From: VXNE01 sp965217825 | GTDB taxonomy: Bacteria; Pseudomonadota; Gammaproteobacteria; Pseudomonadales; Azotimanducaceae | DNA length: 64,000 nt | Reading direction: 5' to 3' | Assembly: GCA_965217825.1 (NCBI GenBank) | Contig: OZ244571.1 | Span: forward strand, 2,294,001 to 2,358,000 | In this document: piece after piece, positions 26,586 to 34,463 of the stretch | Layout of the letters: the number at the start of each line of letters is the position of its first letter | Numbering within the stretch: position 1 is the first letter of the stretch | Notes under the pieces: model-generated | The model's database searches: none | The model's input: only the letters and a program-made list of their open reading frames with translations | Told to the model about the DNA's origin: nothing | Made by a program: the position numbers and the translations under genes

Positions 26586-27596
26586 ATGACCGAAACGCCG
26601 CCATACACCATCACTTCGACCATTCTCGATCTTTCCGAAAGGATCGGCGAGGCTGTCGGGCGGACGGAGGAAGCGGCGGTCCGGGCGAATCTGCGCCTGC
26701 GACGGGCCAATCGCATCCGTACCATTCGCGGATCGCTGGCGATCGAAGGCAACCGGCTCACCGAAGAACAGGTATCGACCATCCTCGAGGGCAAGCCGGT
26801 CGTCGCGCCGCTTCGGGAGATCCAGGAAGTCCGTAACGCCATCAATGCCTATGAACAGTACCTGCGGTGGAACCCCGCCAGCGAATCCGATCTGCTTGGT
26901 GCCCACGCGATCATGATGGCCGGATTGCTCGACGCGCCCGGTCGTTACCGGCGCGGCGGGGTGGCGGTGACCGGTCCGGAAGGAGTCCAACACATCGGCC
27001 CGCCCGCCGACCGAGTGCCGTCGCTCATGTCGAATCTGCTGTCATGGCTGGACATCACGGAAGAGCATCCGCTGATAGCCAGTTCGGTCTTCCACTACGA
27101 GTTCGAGTTCATTCATCCCTTCGAGGACGGCAACGGACGGATCGGACGACTCTGGCAGACCCTGGTGTTGACGCGCTGGAGGTCGCTGTTTGCAGATGTG
27201 CCGGTGGAAAGCCTGATTCACGCGCGCCAGAGCGAGTACTACGACGCCATCCGAGACAGTTCCGCCCAGGGCGAGAGCACGCCGTTCATCGCCTTCATGC
27301 TGGAGACGATTCTTGAGGCCGTTCGGGATTTCGGGTCAAGCGACCATGTGACCGATCATGTGACCGATCATGTGACCGACCAAGTGGCACGGTTGCTCGC
27401 CCAACTGCGGGACGGCCCGAAGTCTGCGAACGAACTCATGGCGGCGCTCGGACTGTCGCACCGACCGACGTTCCGGAAGAATTACATTCGCCCGGCGCTC
27501 TCCGCGGGGCTGGTCGAAATGACCGTGCCCGAGTCGCCGACGGCAAGAAACCAGAAGTACCGGCTCACGGCGCGTGGGCGGGCGGCGGCACGATGA
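26586..27596 (+). CDS. Fic-domain AMPylator-type protein with winged-helix C-terminus
   Basis: This 336-residue protein has, in order: an N-terminal segment with the inhibitory motif SLAIEGNRL (class II, S-x-x-x-E-G/N type), the catalytic loop FIHPFEDGNGRIGRLWQTLV near residue 180, a linker of four 12-base repeats (DHVTDHVTDHVTDQVA), and a winged-helix domain (LLAQLRDGPKSANELMAALG then LSHRPTFRKNYIRPAL). It is expected to transfer AMP or another nucleotide-derived group to a target hydroxyl; all catalytic residues are present. Its first 69 codons are duplicated at 24234. It is the only apparently intact effector gene in this remnant-rich stretch. Confidence 0.92.
   Translation: MTETPPYTITSTILDLSERIGEAVGRTEEAAVRANLRLRRANRIRTIRGSLAIEGNRLTEEQVSTILEGKPVVAPLREIQEVRNAINAYEQYLRWNPASESDLLGAHAIMMAGLLDAPGRYRRGGVAVTGPEGVQHIGPPADRVPSLMSNLLSWLDITEEHPLIASSVFHYEFEFIHPFEDGNGRIGRLWQTLVLTRWRSLFADVPVESLIHARQSEYYDAIRDSSAQGESTPFIAFMLETILEAVRDFGSSDHVTDHVTDHVTDQVARLLAQLRDGPKSANELMAALGLSHRPTFRKNYIRPALSAGLVEMTVPESPTARNQKYRLTARGRAAAR
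27342..27389 (+). repeat. Four 12-base tandem repeats within fic
   Basis: GACCATGTGACC, GATCATGTGACC twice and a diverged GACCAAGTGGCA code for DHVT units between the catalytic and winged-helix domains. The repeat unit is in frame, so expansion or contraction changes only linker length. Similar repeats in linkers are known among Fic proteins. Confidence 0.9.
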
Positions 27597-27718
27597 GACA
27601 AGTTGCCTAATTGCAGGGGGCTCTTGGGGTCGATCCATCGGCGATCAAGTCCAGTTTTGCGATGTGACCAACTGCCCTGCCCATCTTGCACACATCGACT
27701 CCCCTCGGCGCGCGGTTC

Positions 27719-28258
27719 TCACGCCCCCCGCACCGAATATCCGTACTCCTCCGCCGCATCGGCGATCCAGGCGGAGAGGTAGTCCGCGTAGCTGCGCCGA
27801 AACACGAGGTCGAAACTGCCGTCTGCGTTGGCGGCCACCAGCGCGCCGGCTTTCGCGAAGACCGTCTGCGCGCAGCGTCCCGGCGAAAAGTACCGGGCAT
27901 GGAAGTCGTAGGGACTCGATTTCTGCAGCACCTTGCCGGCGTCCTCGCCCGCGAGATTGACGTGGATGAAGCCGCCGCTCACGTCCACGACGGAGAGGCC
28001 GCCGCCCGCCGCCTCGCGCAGTTGCTGCTCAACCTTCGGCTGCTCGCCGTCGGGCACGACCAGGAGCCACTCGTCCGGCCCGAGCCAATAGACGCAGGTG
28101 TCCCCGGCCTGGCGCCAACTGCACGGCTCGGTCGGAAGGTCCACGCCTGTCGCGGTCGAGACCGCATCGCGCAAGGTCTGGTCGTCCGCGTCGCCGCGGA
28201 GGTTCAGGCACCCGCGCGCCGCCAAGCCGCGCAACTCGACGCCGGCTGCTTCAGACAT
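27719..28258 (-). CDS. soxG: Sarcosine oxidase, gamma subunit
   Basis: This 179-residue subunit completes a heterotetrameric sarcosine oxidase. It has the folate-binding/GcvT-like small fold of SoxG (CSWRQAGDTCVYWLGPDEWL, VSGGFIHVNLAGEDAGKVLQ, YFSPGRCAQTVFAKAGALV). The ATG at 28258 overlaps the end of soxA by eight bases; the frame upstream is not homologous. It is the last gene of soxBDAG. The enzyme demethylates sarcosine to glycine, passing the methyl carbon to tetrahydrofolate as methylene-THF, and produces peroxide. Confidence 0.9.
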   Translation of the reverse strand: MSEAAGVELRGLAARGCLNLRGDADDQTLRDAVSTATGVDLPTEPCSWRQAGDTCVYWLGPDEWLLVVPDGEQPKVEQQLREAAGGGLSVVDVSGGFIHVNLAGEDAGKVLQKSSPYDFHARYFSPGRCAQTVFAKAGALVAANADGSFDLVFRRSYADYLSAWIADAAEEYGYSVRGA

Positions 28259-31253
28259 TCTGGCGCGCTCCTTCGGGATCGTAGAAGACGGGACTGACGA
28301 TAGTGGCGGAGACGATCCGCCCGTCGGCCAGGGGAGCGTAGAGGATCTGGCCCGCACGCTTGCTGCCGCGTTTCACCATTGCGAGCGCGATGGAACGTGA
28401 CAGGCGCGCGCTGTAGTAGCTGGACGTGACGTGTCCTTCCATGGCCGCCGGCGGACCGCTTCCGGGCTCTTCGACGAGTTGCGCTCCCTCGGGCAACACC
28501 GTCCCGGGGTCGGCGGCGGCGAGCCCCACCAACTGGAAGCGGTCCTCGCGCTGGTGGGCGGCCAGTGCCAGCGAGCGGTCGCCGAGGAAGCCGAACGCCT
28601 TGTTGCGGCGCACCGCCAACTCCATGCCCGCGTCTGCCGGCGTCACGGAGCCGTCGGTGTCCTGTCCGACGATGATGAACCCCTTTTCGGCGCGCAGCAC
28701 GTGCATGGCCTCGGTGCCGTAGGGCGTAATGTCGAACTCCGCTCCCGCCTCGATCAGGGCGTCCCAGACCTGGCGGCCATGGTTGGCTGGAACGTTCACC
28801 TCGAAGGAAAGCTCTCCGCTGAAGCTGATCCTGAATACCCGCGCCGGGACGCCCGCAACGTGGCCTTCGCGCACATCCATGAAGCGGAACGCATCGCTGT
28901 CGAAGTCGATATCCGTGCATACCTTTCGAAGCACGTCGCGGGACTTCGGGCCGACCACCGCGGCGGTGACCCAATGGTCCGTCACCGATGTGAGGTGAAC
29001 GTCGAGCGACGGCCACTCGGTCTGTCTCCAGAACTCGAGCCACGCGAATACGACTTCCGCGTTGCCCGTGGTGGTGTGCATCAGGTAGCGGTCTTCGGCC
29101 ATGCGCGCGGTCACGCCGTCGTCGAAGATGTACCCGTTCTCCTGCAGCATGAGGCCGTAACGACACCTGCCGACGCCGAGTCTCCTGAAACCCGTGGTGT
29201 AGACGCGGTCGAGGAATACCGCCGCGTCCGAGCCCTGGATGTCGATCTTGCCGAGGGTCGACGCGTCGAGGATCGTGACGCCGTCGCGCGCGGCGCGGCA
29301 CTCGCGATTGACCGCCTCGCGCATGGTCTCCCCCGGTCGCGGGTAGTAGCGGGGGCGTTTCCAGCGGCCCACGTCCTCCCATACGGCGCCGTGCGCCTCG
29401 TGCCACGCGTGCATGGGAGTGTGGCGTTCAGGATCGAACATATCGCCGACGTCTCTGCCGGCCGCCGCGCCGAAGGTCATCGGCGTGTAGGCGGGCCGGA
29501 ACATCGTCGTGCCCGTGGCGGCGATCTCCTGTCCCAGCGCGCGGGCCAGGATGGCGACGCCGTTGACGTTGCCGAGCTTGCCCTGATCGGTGCCGAAGCC
29601 CAATGCCGTGTAGCGTTTCATGTGCTCCACGGACGTGTAGCCCTCGCGGGCGGCCAACTGGATGTCTGCCGCGGTCACGTCCAACTGCAGATCGACAAAC
29701 TGCTTGGGGGCTCGGCTCACCGGCTTGCGGTGGGGCACGAGGTACAGCGCCCGGCACGGCGCATCGGGCGACTCGCCCATATCGGGTGTGGCGAGCGTGG
29801 TGCGACCATCGCCGAAGCCGGCGCGAGACGCGGCTATGGCACCTGCGGATGCGCCTTCCTCGATACATTCCCGCAAGGACCGCGCGCCGGTGACCGCGCC
29901 GGCGCACATGGCGCGCTCTCCCAGGTCGCCGGGCAAAAATGCCGCCGCCGTATCGCTCCACCGAGGCCTGGCACCGGTCTGGGAACTGAGATGCAGGGTA
30001 GGGCTCCAGCCGCCGGATTGCGCGATCAGGTCGCATTCGAGCCGCCGCGAAGGGCCGGTCAGCGCGTCGCCCCGGGCGTCCAATGGCGCGATGACGACTC
30101 CGCGAACCCGGCCGCGTCCGAGGGCCTCGATCACCCCGTGCCCGCTGATCACGTCGATGCCCGCCTCCGTCGCCGCCTCGACCGGCGCGCCTTCGGGATG
30201 CGGCCGCGCATCGACGACTGCAACCACTTCGCGTCCAGCCCGGTGCCAGTCCATGGCCGTTCGGTAGGCTTCGTCGTTGGTGGTGAACAACACGAGCCTG
30301 TCTCCGGGCGCGACGGCGTACCGGTTGAGGTAAGCGGAGACCGACGATGCCAGCATGACGCCGGGCAGGTCGTTGCTGGCGAACACGAGGGGACGCTCGA
30401 TGGCGCCGGTCGCGAGCACGGCCTGCCGCGCGCGCACCCGATGCAGGCGTTGGCGGGAACCGCTGGCGTCCGCGTCTCCCAGATGGTCGGTGCGTCGCTC
30501 GAGGACGGTGAGGAAGTTGTGGTCGTAGTAGCCACTCACCGTGGCGCGGGGCAGGAGCGTCGCGTCGGGACAAGACGAGAGTTCCGCGATGGCGCCTTCC
30601 ACCCAGTCCGCTCCGCTGCCGCCGGCGACGGTGAGAGACCTGGCCAAAAGGCTGCCGCCGAACTCCTGCCGCTCGTCGGCGATGAGAACGCGGGCGCCGG
30701 CGCGGGCGGCTTCCAGGGCGGCGGCGAGACCGGCGGGACCCGCGCCGACCACCAGCACATCGCAGTGATGGTGCAGCTTGTCGTAGGTGTCGGGATCCCG
30801 TCCGTCCGGCGCTTCTCCAAACCCGGCCGCACGGCGCAGTAGTCGCTCCCACGTCATCCACAGCCGGGGCGGCTGCATGAAGGTCTTGTAGTAGAAGCCC
30901 GCCGGCAGGAATCTGCTGAAGGTGCCGACGAGGCGCTGCGGGCCGGAACGGGTCGACCGCGCCTCGAGCCCTTCGAACAGTTCCACCTCGGTGGCCCTCA
31001 GGTTCGGGATGCTGCCGGCCCCGCTTGCGAGATGCAGGATGGCGTTGGGTTCTTCCGGTCCGTGTCCGACGATGCCCCGTGGCCGCGCGTATTTGAAGCT
31101 GCGCGATACGGTGTCGACGCCGTTCGCGAGCAGCGCCGATGCCAGGGTGTCGCCGGCGTAGCCCTGCATGGCTCGACCGTCGAACGAGAAGTTGAGCACC
31201 CGGCCGCGATCGATCCGACCGCCTTCGGCTAAGCGTCGTGGCTGCTCCGCCAT
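28251..31253 (-). CDS. soxA: Sarcosine oxidase, alpha subunit
   Basis: This 1000-residue subunit is of normal length. The N-terminal ferredoxin-like domain reads NFSFDGRAMQGYAGDTLASA then FKYARPRGIVGHGPEEPNA. A Rossmann site VLVVGAGPAGLAAALEAARA binds NAD+. A central oxidoreductase domain precedes the C-terminal GcvT-like folate domain (GKIDIQGSDAAVFLDRVYT, TVLPEGAQLVEEP). The ATG at 31253 shares one base with the soxD stop (TGATG), indicating coupling. It binds THF and accepts the one-carbon unit through the internal channel known for this enzyme. Confidence 0.95.
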   Translation of the reverse strand: MAEQPRRLAEGGRIDRGRVLNFSFDGRAMQGYAGDTLASALLANGVDTVSRSFKYARPRGIVGHGPEEPNAILHLASGAGSIPNLRATEVELFEGLEARSTRSGPQRLVGTFSRFLPAGFYYKTFMQPPRLWMTWERLLRRAAGFGEAPDGRDPDTYDKLHHHCDVLVVGAGPAGLAAALEAARAGARVLIADERQEFGGSLLARSLTVAGGSGADWVEGAIAELSSCPDATLLPRATVSGYYDHNFLTVLERRTDHLGDADASGSRQRLHRVRARQAVLATGAIERPLVFASNDLPGVMLASSVSAYLNRYAVAPGDRLVLFTTNDEAYRTAMDWHRAGREVVAVVDARPHPEGAPVEAATEAGIDVISGHGVIEALGRGRVRGVVIAPLDARGDALTGPSRRLECDLIAQSGGWSPTLHLSSQTGARPRWSDTAAAFLPGDLGERAMCAGAVTGARSLRECIEEGASAGAIAASRAGFGDGRTTLATPDMGESPDAPCRALYLVPHRKPVSRAPKQFVDLQLDVTAADIQLAAREGYTSVEHMKRYTALGFGTDQGKLGNVNGVAILARALGQEIAATGTTMFRPAYTPMTFGAAAGRDVGDMFDPERHTPMHAWHEAHGAVWEDVGRWKRPRYYPRPGETMREAVNRECRAARDGVTILDASTLGKIDIQGSDAAVFLDRVYTTGFRRLGVGRCRYGLMLQENGYIFDDGVTARMAEDRYLMHTTTGNAEVVFAWLEFWRQTEWPSLDVHLTSVTDHWVTAAVVGPKSRDVLRKVCTDIDFDSDAFRFMDVREGHVAGVPARVFRISFSGELSFEVNVPANHGRQVWDALIEAGAEFDITPYGTEAMHVLRAEKGFIIVGQDTDGSVTPADAGMELAVRRNKAFGFLGDRSLALAAHQREDRFQLVGLAAADPGTVLPEGAQLVEEPGSGPPAAMEGHVTSSYYSARLSRSIALAMVKRGSKRAGQILYAPLADGRIVSATIVSPVFYDPEGARQNV

Positions 31254-31549
31254 CAGGTCTGGGTTTCTCCGGACGGATCCGGCGCGGGAACGCCCGCCGG
31301 ATAGACCTCGAGGATTTCGTAGCTGACGGTGTCGCGCAGGACGTTGAAGTAGCGCCGGCAGCCCGCCGTATGCACCCATATCTCGCGATGGGGTCCACGC
31401 GGATTCTTGCGGAAGTGCAGGTAGTCTCCCCACTCGCGGTCGGACAACGCGTCAGGGTCCGGCGGGCGGCGGATGTGTGCCTCGCCGGCGTAGCTGAACT
31501 CCTCTTCGCTACGCATCTCCCGGCAGTAGGGACAGCGTATGTGCAGCAT
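31253..31549 (-). CDS. soxD: Sarcosine oxidase, delta subunit
   Basis: This 98-residue zinc-binding subunit shows CPYCREMRSEEEFSYAGEAH and HTAGCRRYFNVLRDT, the expected Cys and His ligands. Its ATG at 31549 overlaps the soxB stop by one base and its stop overlaps the soxA start by one base. Position between soxB and soxA is the standard order. Confidence 0.95.
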   Translation of the reverse strand: MLHIRCPYCREMRSEEEFSYAGEAHIRRPPDPDALSDREWGDYLHFRKNPRGPHREIWVHTAGCRRYFNVLRDTVSYEILEVYPAGVPAPDPSGETQT

Positions 31550-32799
31550 CAGTGGGCGACCCCCGCGGCGCCGTGCTCGTCGATCAGCGCTCCGCTTGAG
31601 AATCGGTCCATCGCGAAAGGCGTGGAAAGCGGATGCGGTCGCTCGTTGGCAAGTGTGTCGGCAAACACGTAGCCGGATCCCGGCGTCGCCTTGAAGCCGC
31701 CGGTGCCCCAGCCGCAGTTGAAATAGAGCCCCTCGACGGGCGTCTGGCCGATGATGGGACAGGCGTCCGGACAGATGTCGACGATGCCCCCCCACTGGCG
31801 GTTCATGCGCACGCGGCTGAATGCCGGGAACAGCTCGCATACCGCGGACAGGGTGTGCTCGATCACGTGGAACGAACCGCGCTGGCCGTAGCCGTTGTAG
31901 CTGTCCGCGCCGGCGCCGATCACGAGGTCGCCCTTGTCGGCCTGGCTGATGTAGCAGTGGACGGCGTTGGACATCACCACGGTGTCGAGACAGGGCTTCA
32001 GGGGTTCGGAGACAAAGGCTTGCAGGGGACGCGACTCGATCGGCAGGCGCAGGCCCGCCATCGCCGCCAGCACGCCGGAATTTCCCGCTGCGACGCAGGC
32101 CACCCTGCGCGCGCCAATGAAGCCCCGGCTGGTCTCGACGCCGGCAACAGCGCCGTTGCGGCAACGGATGCCGGTGACCTCGGTCTGCTGCAGCAGGTCG
32201 ACGCCATGCGAGTCGGCCGCGCGCGCGTAGCCCCAGGCGACTGCGTCGTGGCGGGCGACGCCGCCGCGCGGCTGCCAGGACGCGCCCAAGACGGGGTAGC
32301 GCGCTTTTGGCGAACAGTTGATGAGAGGCACGAGCTTCTGCACCTGGGCGGTCGTGAGGATCTCGCCGTCGATCCCGTTCAGCCGGTTGGCGTTCACCCG
32401 TCGCTCGATGTCGCGCATCTCCTGCAGCGTGTGTCCGAGGTTGAGGACGCCGCGCGGGCTGAACATGACGTTGAAGTTGAGTTCCTGGCTCAAGCCCTGC
32501 CACAGGTTCAGTGAGAAGTCATAGAGATGCGCCGCTTCGTCGCGCAGGTAGTTGGAGCGCACGATGGTGGTGTTGCGGCCGGTGTTGCCGCCCCCCAGGT
32601 AGCCTTTTTCGACGACCGCGACATCGGTGACGCCGTGCTCTTTCGCGAGATAGTAGGCCGTCGCGAGACCGTGTCCGCCCCCGCCCACGATCACCGTGTC
32701 GTAGGCGTCTTTGGGCGTTGGGTCGCGCCATACCCTCGGCCAGTCCTCGTGGTGGCGCCGGGCGTGTTTGAACAGGCTGAGGAGCGAATATCTTTCCAT
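31549..32799 (-). CDS. soxB: Sarcosine oxidase, beta subunit
   Basis: This is a 416-residue flavoprotein subunit. The FAD site is TVIVGGGGHGLATAYYLAKE; GYLGGGNTGRNTTIVRSNYL is highly typical of SoxB. A His in GGVARHDAVAWGYARAAD is the likely covalent FMN anchor. The C-terminal CGWGTGGFKATPGSGYVFA is also diagnostic. It leads the soxBDAG operon. The 20 bases upstream to the Uma2 remnant leave little room for a promoter, which may lie inside that remnant. Confidence 0.95.
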   Translation of the reverse strand: MERYSLLSLFKHARRHHEDWPRVWRDPTPKDAYDTVIVGGGGHGLATAYYLAKEHGVTDVAVVEKGYLGGGNTGRNTTIVRSNYLRDEAAHLYDFSLNLWQGLSQELNFNVMFSPRGVLNLGHTLQEMRDIERRVNANRLNGIDGEILTTAQVQKLVPLINCSPKARYPVLGASWQPRGGVARHDAVAWGYARAADSHGVDLLQQTEVTGIRCRNGAVAGVETSRGFIGARRVACVAAGNSGVLAAMAGLRLPIESRPLQAFVSEPLKPCLDTVVMSNAVHCYISQADKGDLVIGAGADSYNGYGQRGSFHVIEHTLSAVCELFPAFSRVRMNRQWGGIVDICPDACPIIGQTPVEGLYFNCGWGTGGFKATPGSGYVFADTLANERPHPLSTPFAMDRFSSGALIDEHGAAGVAH

Positions 32800-32818
32800 G
32801 GCTTAGGCGCAAGCCAGG

Positions 32819-33130
32819 TCATTCGATATGGAATCTGTCGTCGCGCACCCGTAGTCGCAAGGGCGCGAATCGAACCTTGCCGCCACGGGAATGCACGAAC
32901 GCCGAGAACACTTCGTTGAGGTAGTGCAGGATCCCCTGGTGGCCGTCTGTCGGCGTCGGCAATACCTCAATGCGCCCGTCCGCCAACTCGACAAGCCGGC
33001 GGGTCTGGTCCGTCAACCAAAGATAGGCGTCTTCATTCCAGCAGCCTTGGCGCGGCAGCACATCGCAAATGAACGCGTAGAGTTCCGCTTGCTCGCCGTG
33101 TACTGCCGCAGGCTCGCCCGCGATAGCCAT
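32819..33130 (-). pseudogene. Uma2-family (PD-(D/E)xK-like) protein, C-terminally truncated
   Basis: The 103 residues match the N-terminal half of Uma2 proteins: EAYLWLTDQTRRLVELADGR with E read as D, then IEVLPTPTDGHQGILHYLNE and GGKVRFAPLRLRVRDD. It stops at FHIE just where the catalytic PDL...E...ExK region should begin; a one-base shift would continue as PGLRL, so a frameshift or truncation is likely. Family members are usually about 190 residues. It lies directly upstream of soxB on the same strand. Confidence 0.7.
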
Positions 33131-33269
33131 CTTCGTCCCCTTCCGATTCAGAGGCGAATTCGAACAAAAACCTTACAGGACATTCGGGCCTCGGTCTACG
33201 CAGATTGTCGTGGATTGTCGTGGATTGGTCGAGAACATGGGCTCCATGGTCGAAGTGGGCAGCCGAGTC

Positions 33270-33297
33270 TTGAAGGGCAGTTGAATTGGACCATAAT
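33270..33297 (+). promoter_or_regulatory. Possible sigma-70 promoter for the HD-domain gene
   Basis: TTGAAG at 33270-33275 and CATAAT at 33292-33297 are separated by 16 bases, about 35 bases upstream of the HD-gene ATG, in a gene-free stretch (33131-33331). Just upstream an 11-base unit (GTCGTGGATTG) occurs twice in tandem near 33210-33230. Pattern match only. Confidence 0.35.
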
Positions 33298-33331
33298 TCC
33301 GCCACTTGAGGTGGGTACGAGGTTCGGCCCG

Positions 33332-34003
33332 ATGAAACCCCCAAACTCCGCTCGCACCCCCGACAGGGGCGAAACCGCCAACCCATCCCGCATGGTCGGT
33401 TCGAGCGCTGCGAAGCCTTCGCGGCGCGTCGAATTCACGCGCATGGATCAAGGCACCGCAGAGGACTATGCCCTCCTCGACGAGCTTGCGAAACCCTATA
33501 TCGCGAAGACCGGCGACCGCGTGCTCGCCTACCTTGAGAACCTCAGCGACGGTTTGCTCGGCTACCGCGTCGACCGCTACCAGCACTCGCTGCAGACGGC
33601 CACGCGGGCGTTGCGCGCCGGCGAGTGCGAGGAGATCGTGGTCGCCTCACTCGTCCACGATATCGGTGACGTGCTGTCACCGGAGAACCATGCCGAACTG
33701 GGCGCTGCGGTACTGCGACCCTATGTCGCGAAGCACACCTACTGGCTGGTCCTGCAGCATGGCCTGTTCCAGGGCTATTACTACTTCGACAAGATCGGTC
33801 AGAATGCAAACGTGCGCGAGTGCCACCGCGGGCATCCCGCCTTCGACATGACCCTGCGTTTCTGCGACGAATACGACCAGACGTCGTTCGACCCGGATTA
33901 CGACACATTCGCCATCGACCGTTTCGTGCCCATGGTCGAGCGCATCTTTGCGCGCAAACCCTGGGGCGAGCACACGACCCGCGACTGGCCGGTCCGCGAC
34001 TGA
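33332..34003 (+). CDS. HD-domain protein of the PhnZ/TmpB-like type
   Basis: This protein of about 223 residues has an HD fold: YQHSLQTATRALRAGECEEI, VVASLVHDIGDVLSPENHAE, YWLVLQHGLFQGYYY and CDEYDQTSFDPDYDTF carry the His/Asp ligands of a di-iron-type HD site. Relatives (PhnZ, TmpB) oxidatively cleave hydroxylated organophosphonates after an Fe(II)/2-oxoglutarate dioxygenase acts. Such a dioxygenase is encoded nearby at 36897-37727. I infer, but cannot prove, a similar two-step pathway. The start at 33332 has a GAGG site; MVGSS at 33392 or MDQGT at 33443 are alternatives, though RRVEFTRMDQGTAEDYALL seems homologous. Confidence 0.75.
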   Translation: MKPPNSARTPDRGETANPSRMVGSSAAKPSRRVEFTRMDQGTAEDYALLDELAKPYIAKTGDRVLAYLENLSDGLLGYRVDRYQHSLQTATRALRAGECEEIVVASLVHDIGDVLSPENHAELGAAVLRPYVAKHTYWLVLQHGLFQGYYYFDKIGQNANVRECHRGHPAFDMTLRFCDEYDQTSFDPDYDTFAIDRFVPMVERIFARKPWGEHTTRDWPVRD

Positions 34004-34106
34004 GGGGCATATTGGACGGCTTCGTCGACAGTCTCGATGTTGGCGACAACGCGCCGACTGTGCGCTGGTGGTACGGCAAGGAGACTCGTCCAAGCAGCGT
34101 TCGGGG

Positions 34107-34349
34107 ATGATGCATTTCATGACCAGCGGGATGTCGCGCCAGCGGCAACAACGCCTCGAGCCCGTATACGATGCCGCGCTACGCCTTTGGCGTGACCGCG
34201 AAGCCGCCGACTGGTTCCTCGACCAAGCTCACCCTCTTCTCGAGGGCAGAACGCCCCGCGAGGTCGGCCTTGAGTCTGCGGAGTCTGCGGAGGGCTCGGC
34301 ACGTGTCATTCAGATGATCGGGCAGGCGGAGGCTGGCGTCGCCGTCTGA
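34107..34349 (+). CDS. Small MbcA/ParS/Xre toxin-binding antitoxin
   Basis: About 80 residues, chiefly the DUF2384 toxin-binding domain: ALRLWRDREAADWFLDQAHP, LLEGRTPREVGLE and ARVIQMIGQAEAGVAV. The helix-turn-helix half is short or missing compared with the antitoxin at 24902. Two adjacent ATG codons (34107, 34110) follow a GGGG site. A nine-base repeat (CTGCGGAGT) produces ESAESAE. The frame directly after it begins a RES domain, so this is the second RES-antitoxin pair in the window, again with a broken toxin. Confidence 0.72.
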   Translation: MMHFMTSGMSRQRQQRLEPVYDAALRLWRDREAADWFLDQAHPLLEGRTPREVGLESAESAEGSARVIQMIGQAEAGVAV

Positions 34350-34350
34350 C

Positions 34351-34461
34351 TACGCCGACGCCCGCCTGAGAGCCGCATACCGGATCGGTGATCCGACCGG
34401 CCGATTCCCCGTATACGATGGCGGCTGTGCCGCGATGTACCCCGGGCGGCGGATAGGCTCT
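34351..34461 (+). pseudogene. N-terminal fragment of a RES-domain toxin
   Basis: In one frame immediately after the antitoxin stop the sequence reads LRAAYRIGDPTGRFPVYDGG then CAAMYPGRR, the opening of RES toxins (YRIGDPxGRFPIxxGxGAxxxPGRWN). After about 37 codons the frame runs into the antisense 3' end of the flavoprotein gene at 34464 and homology ends; the GRW tryptophan is already lost (GRR). The rest was deleted. Confidence 0.62.
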
Positions 34462-34463
34462 GC

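Noticed and set aside
27342..27389. Four short direct repeats considered as a CRISPR-like array
   Set aside because: Twelve-base in-frame units with no spacers; they encode the DHVT linker of the Fic protein.
28431..30842. Plus-strand open frame of about 800 codons antisense to soxA
   Set aside because: Antisense shadow of a certain gene; no recognisable family features.
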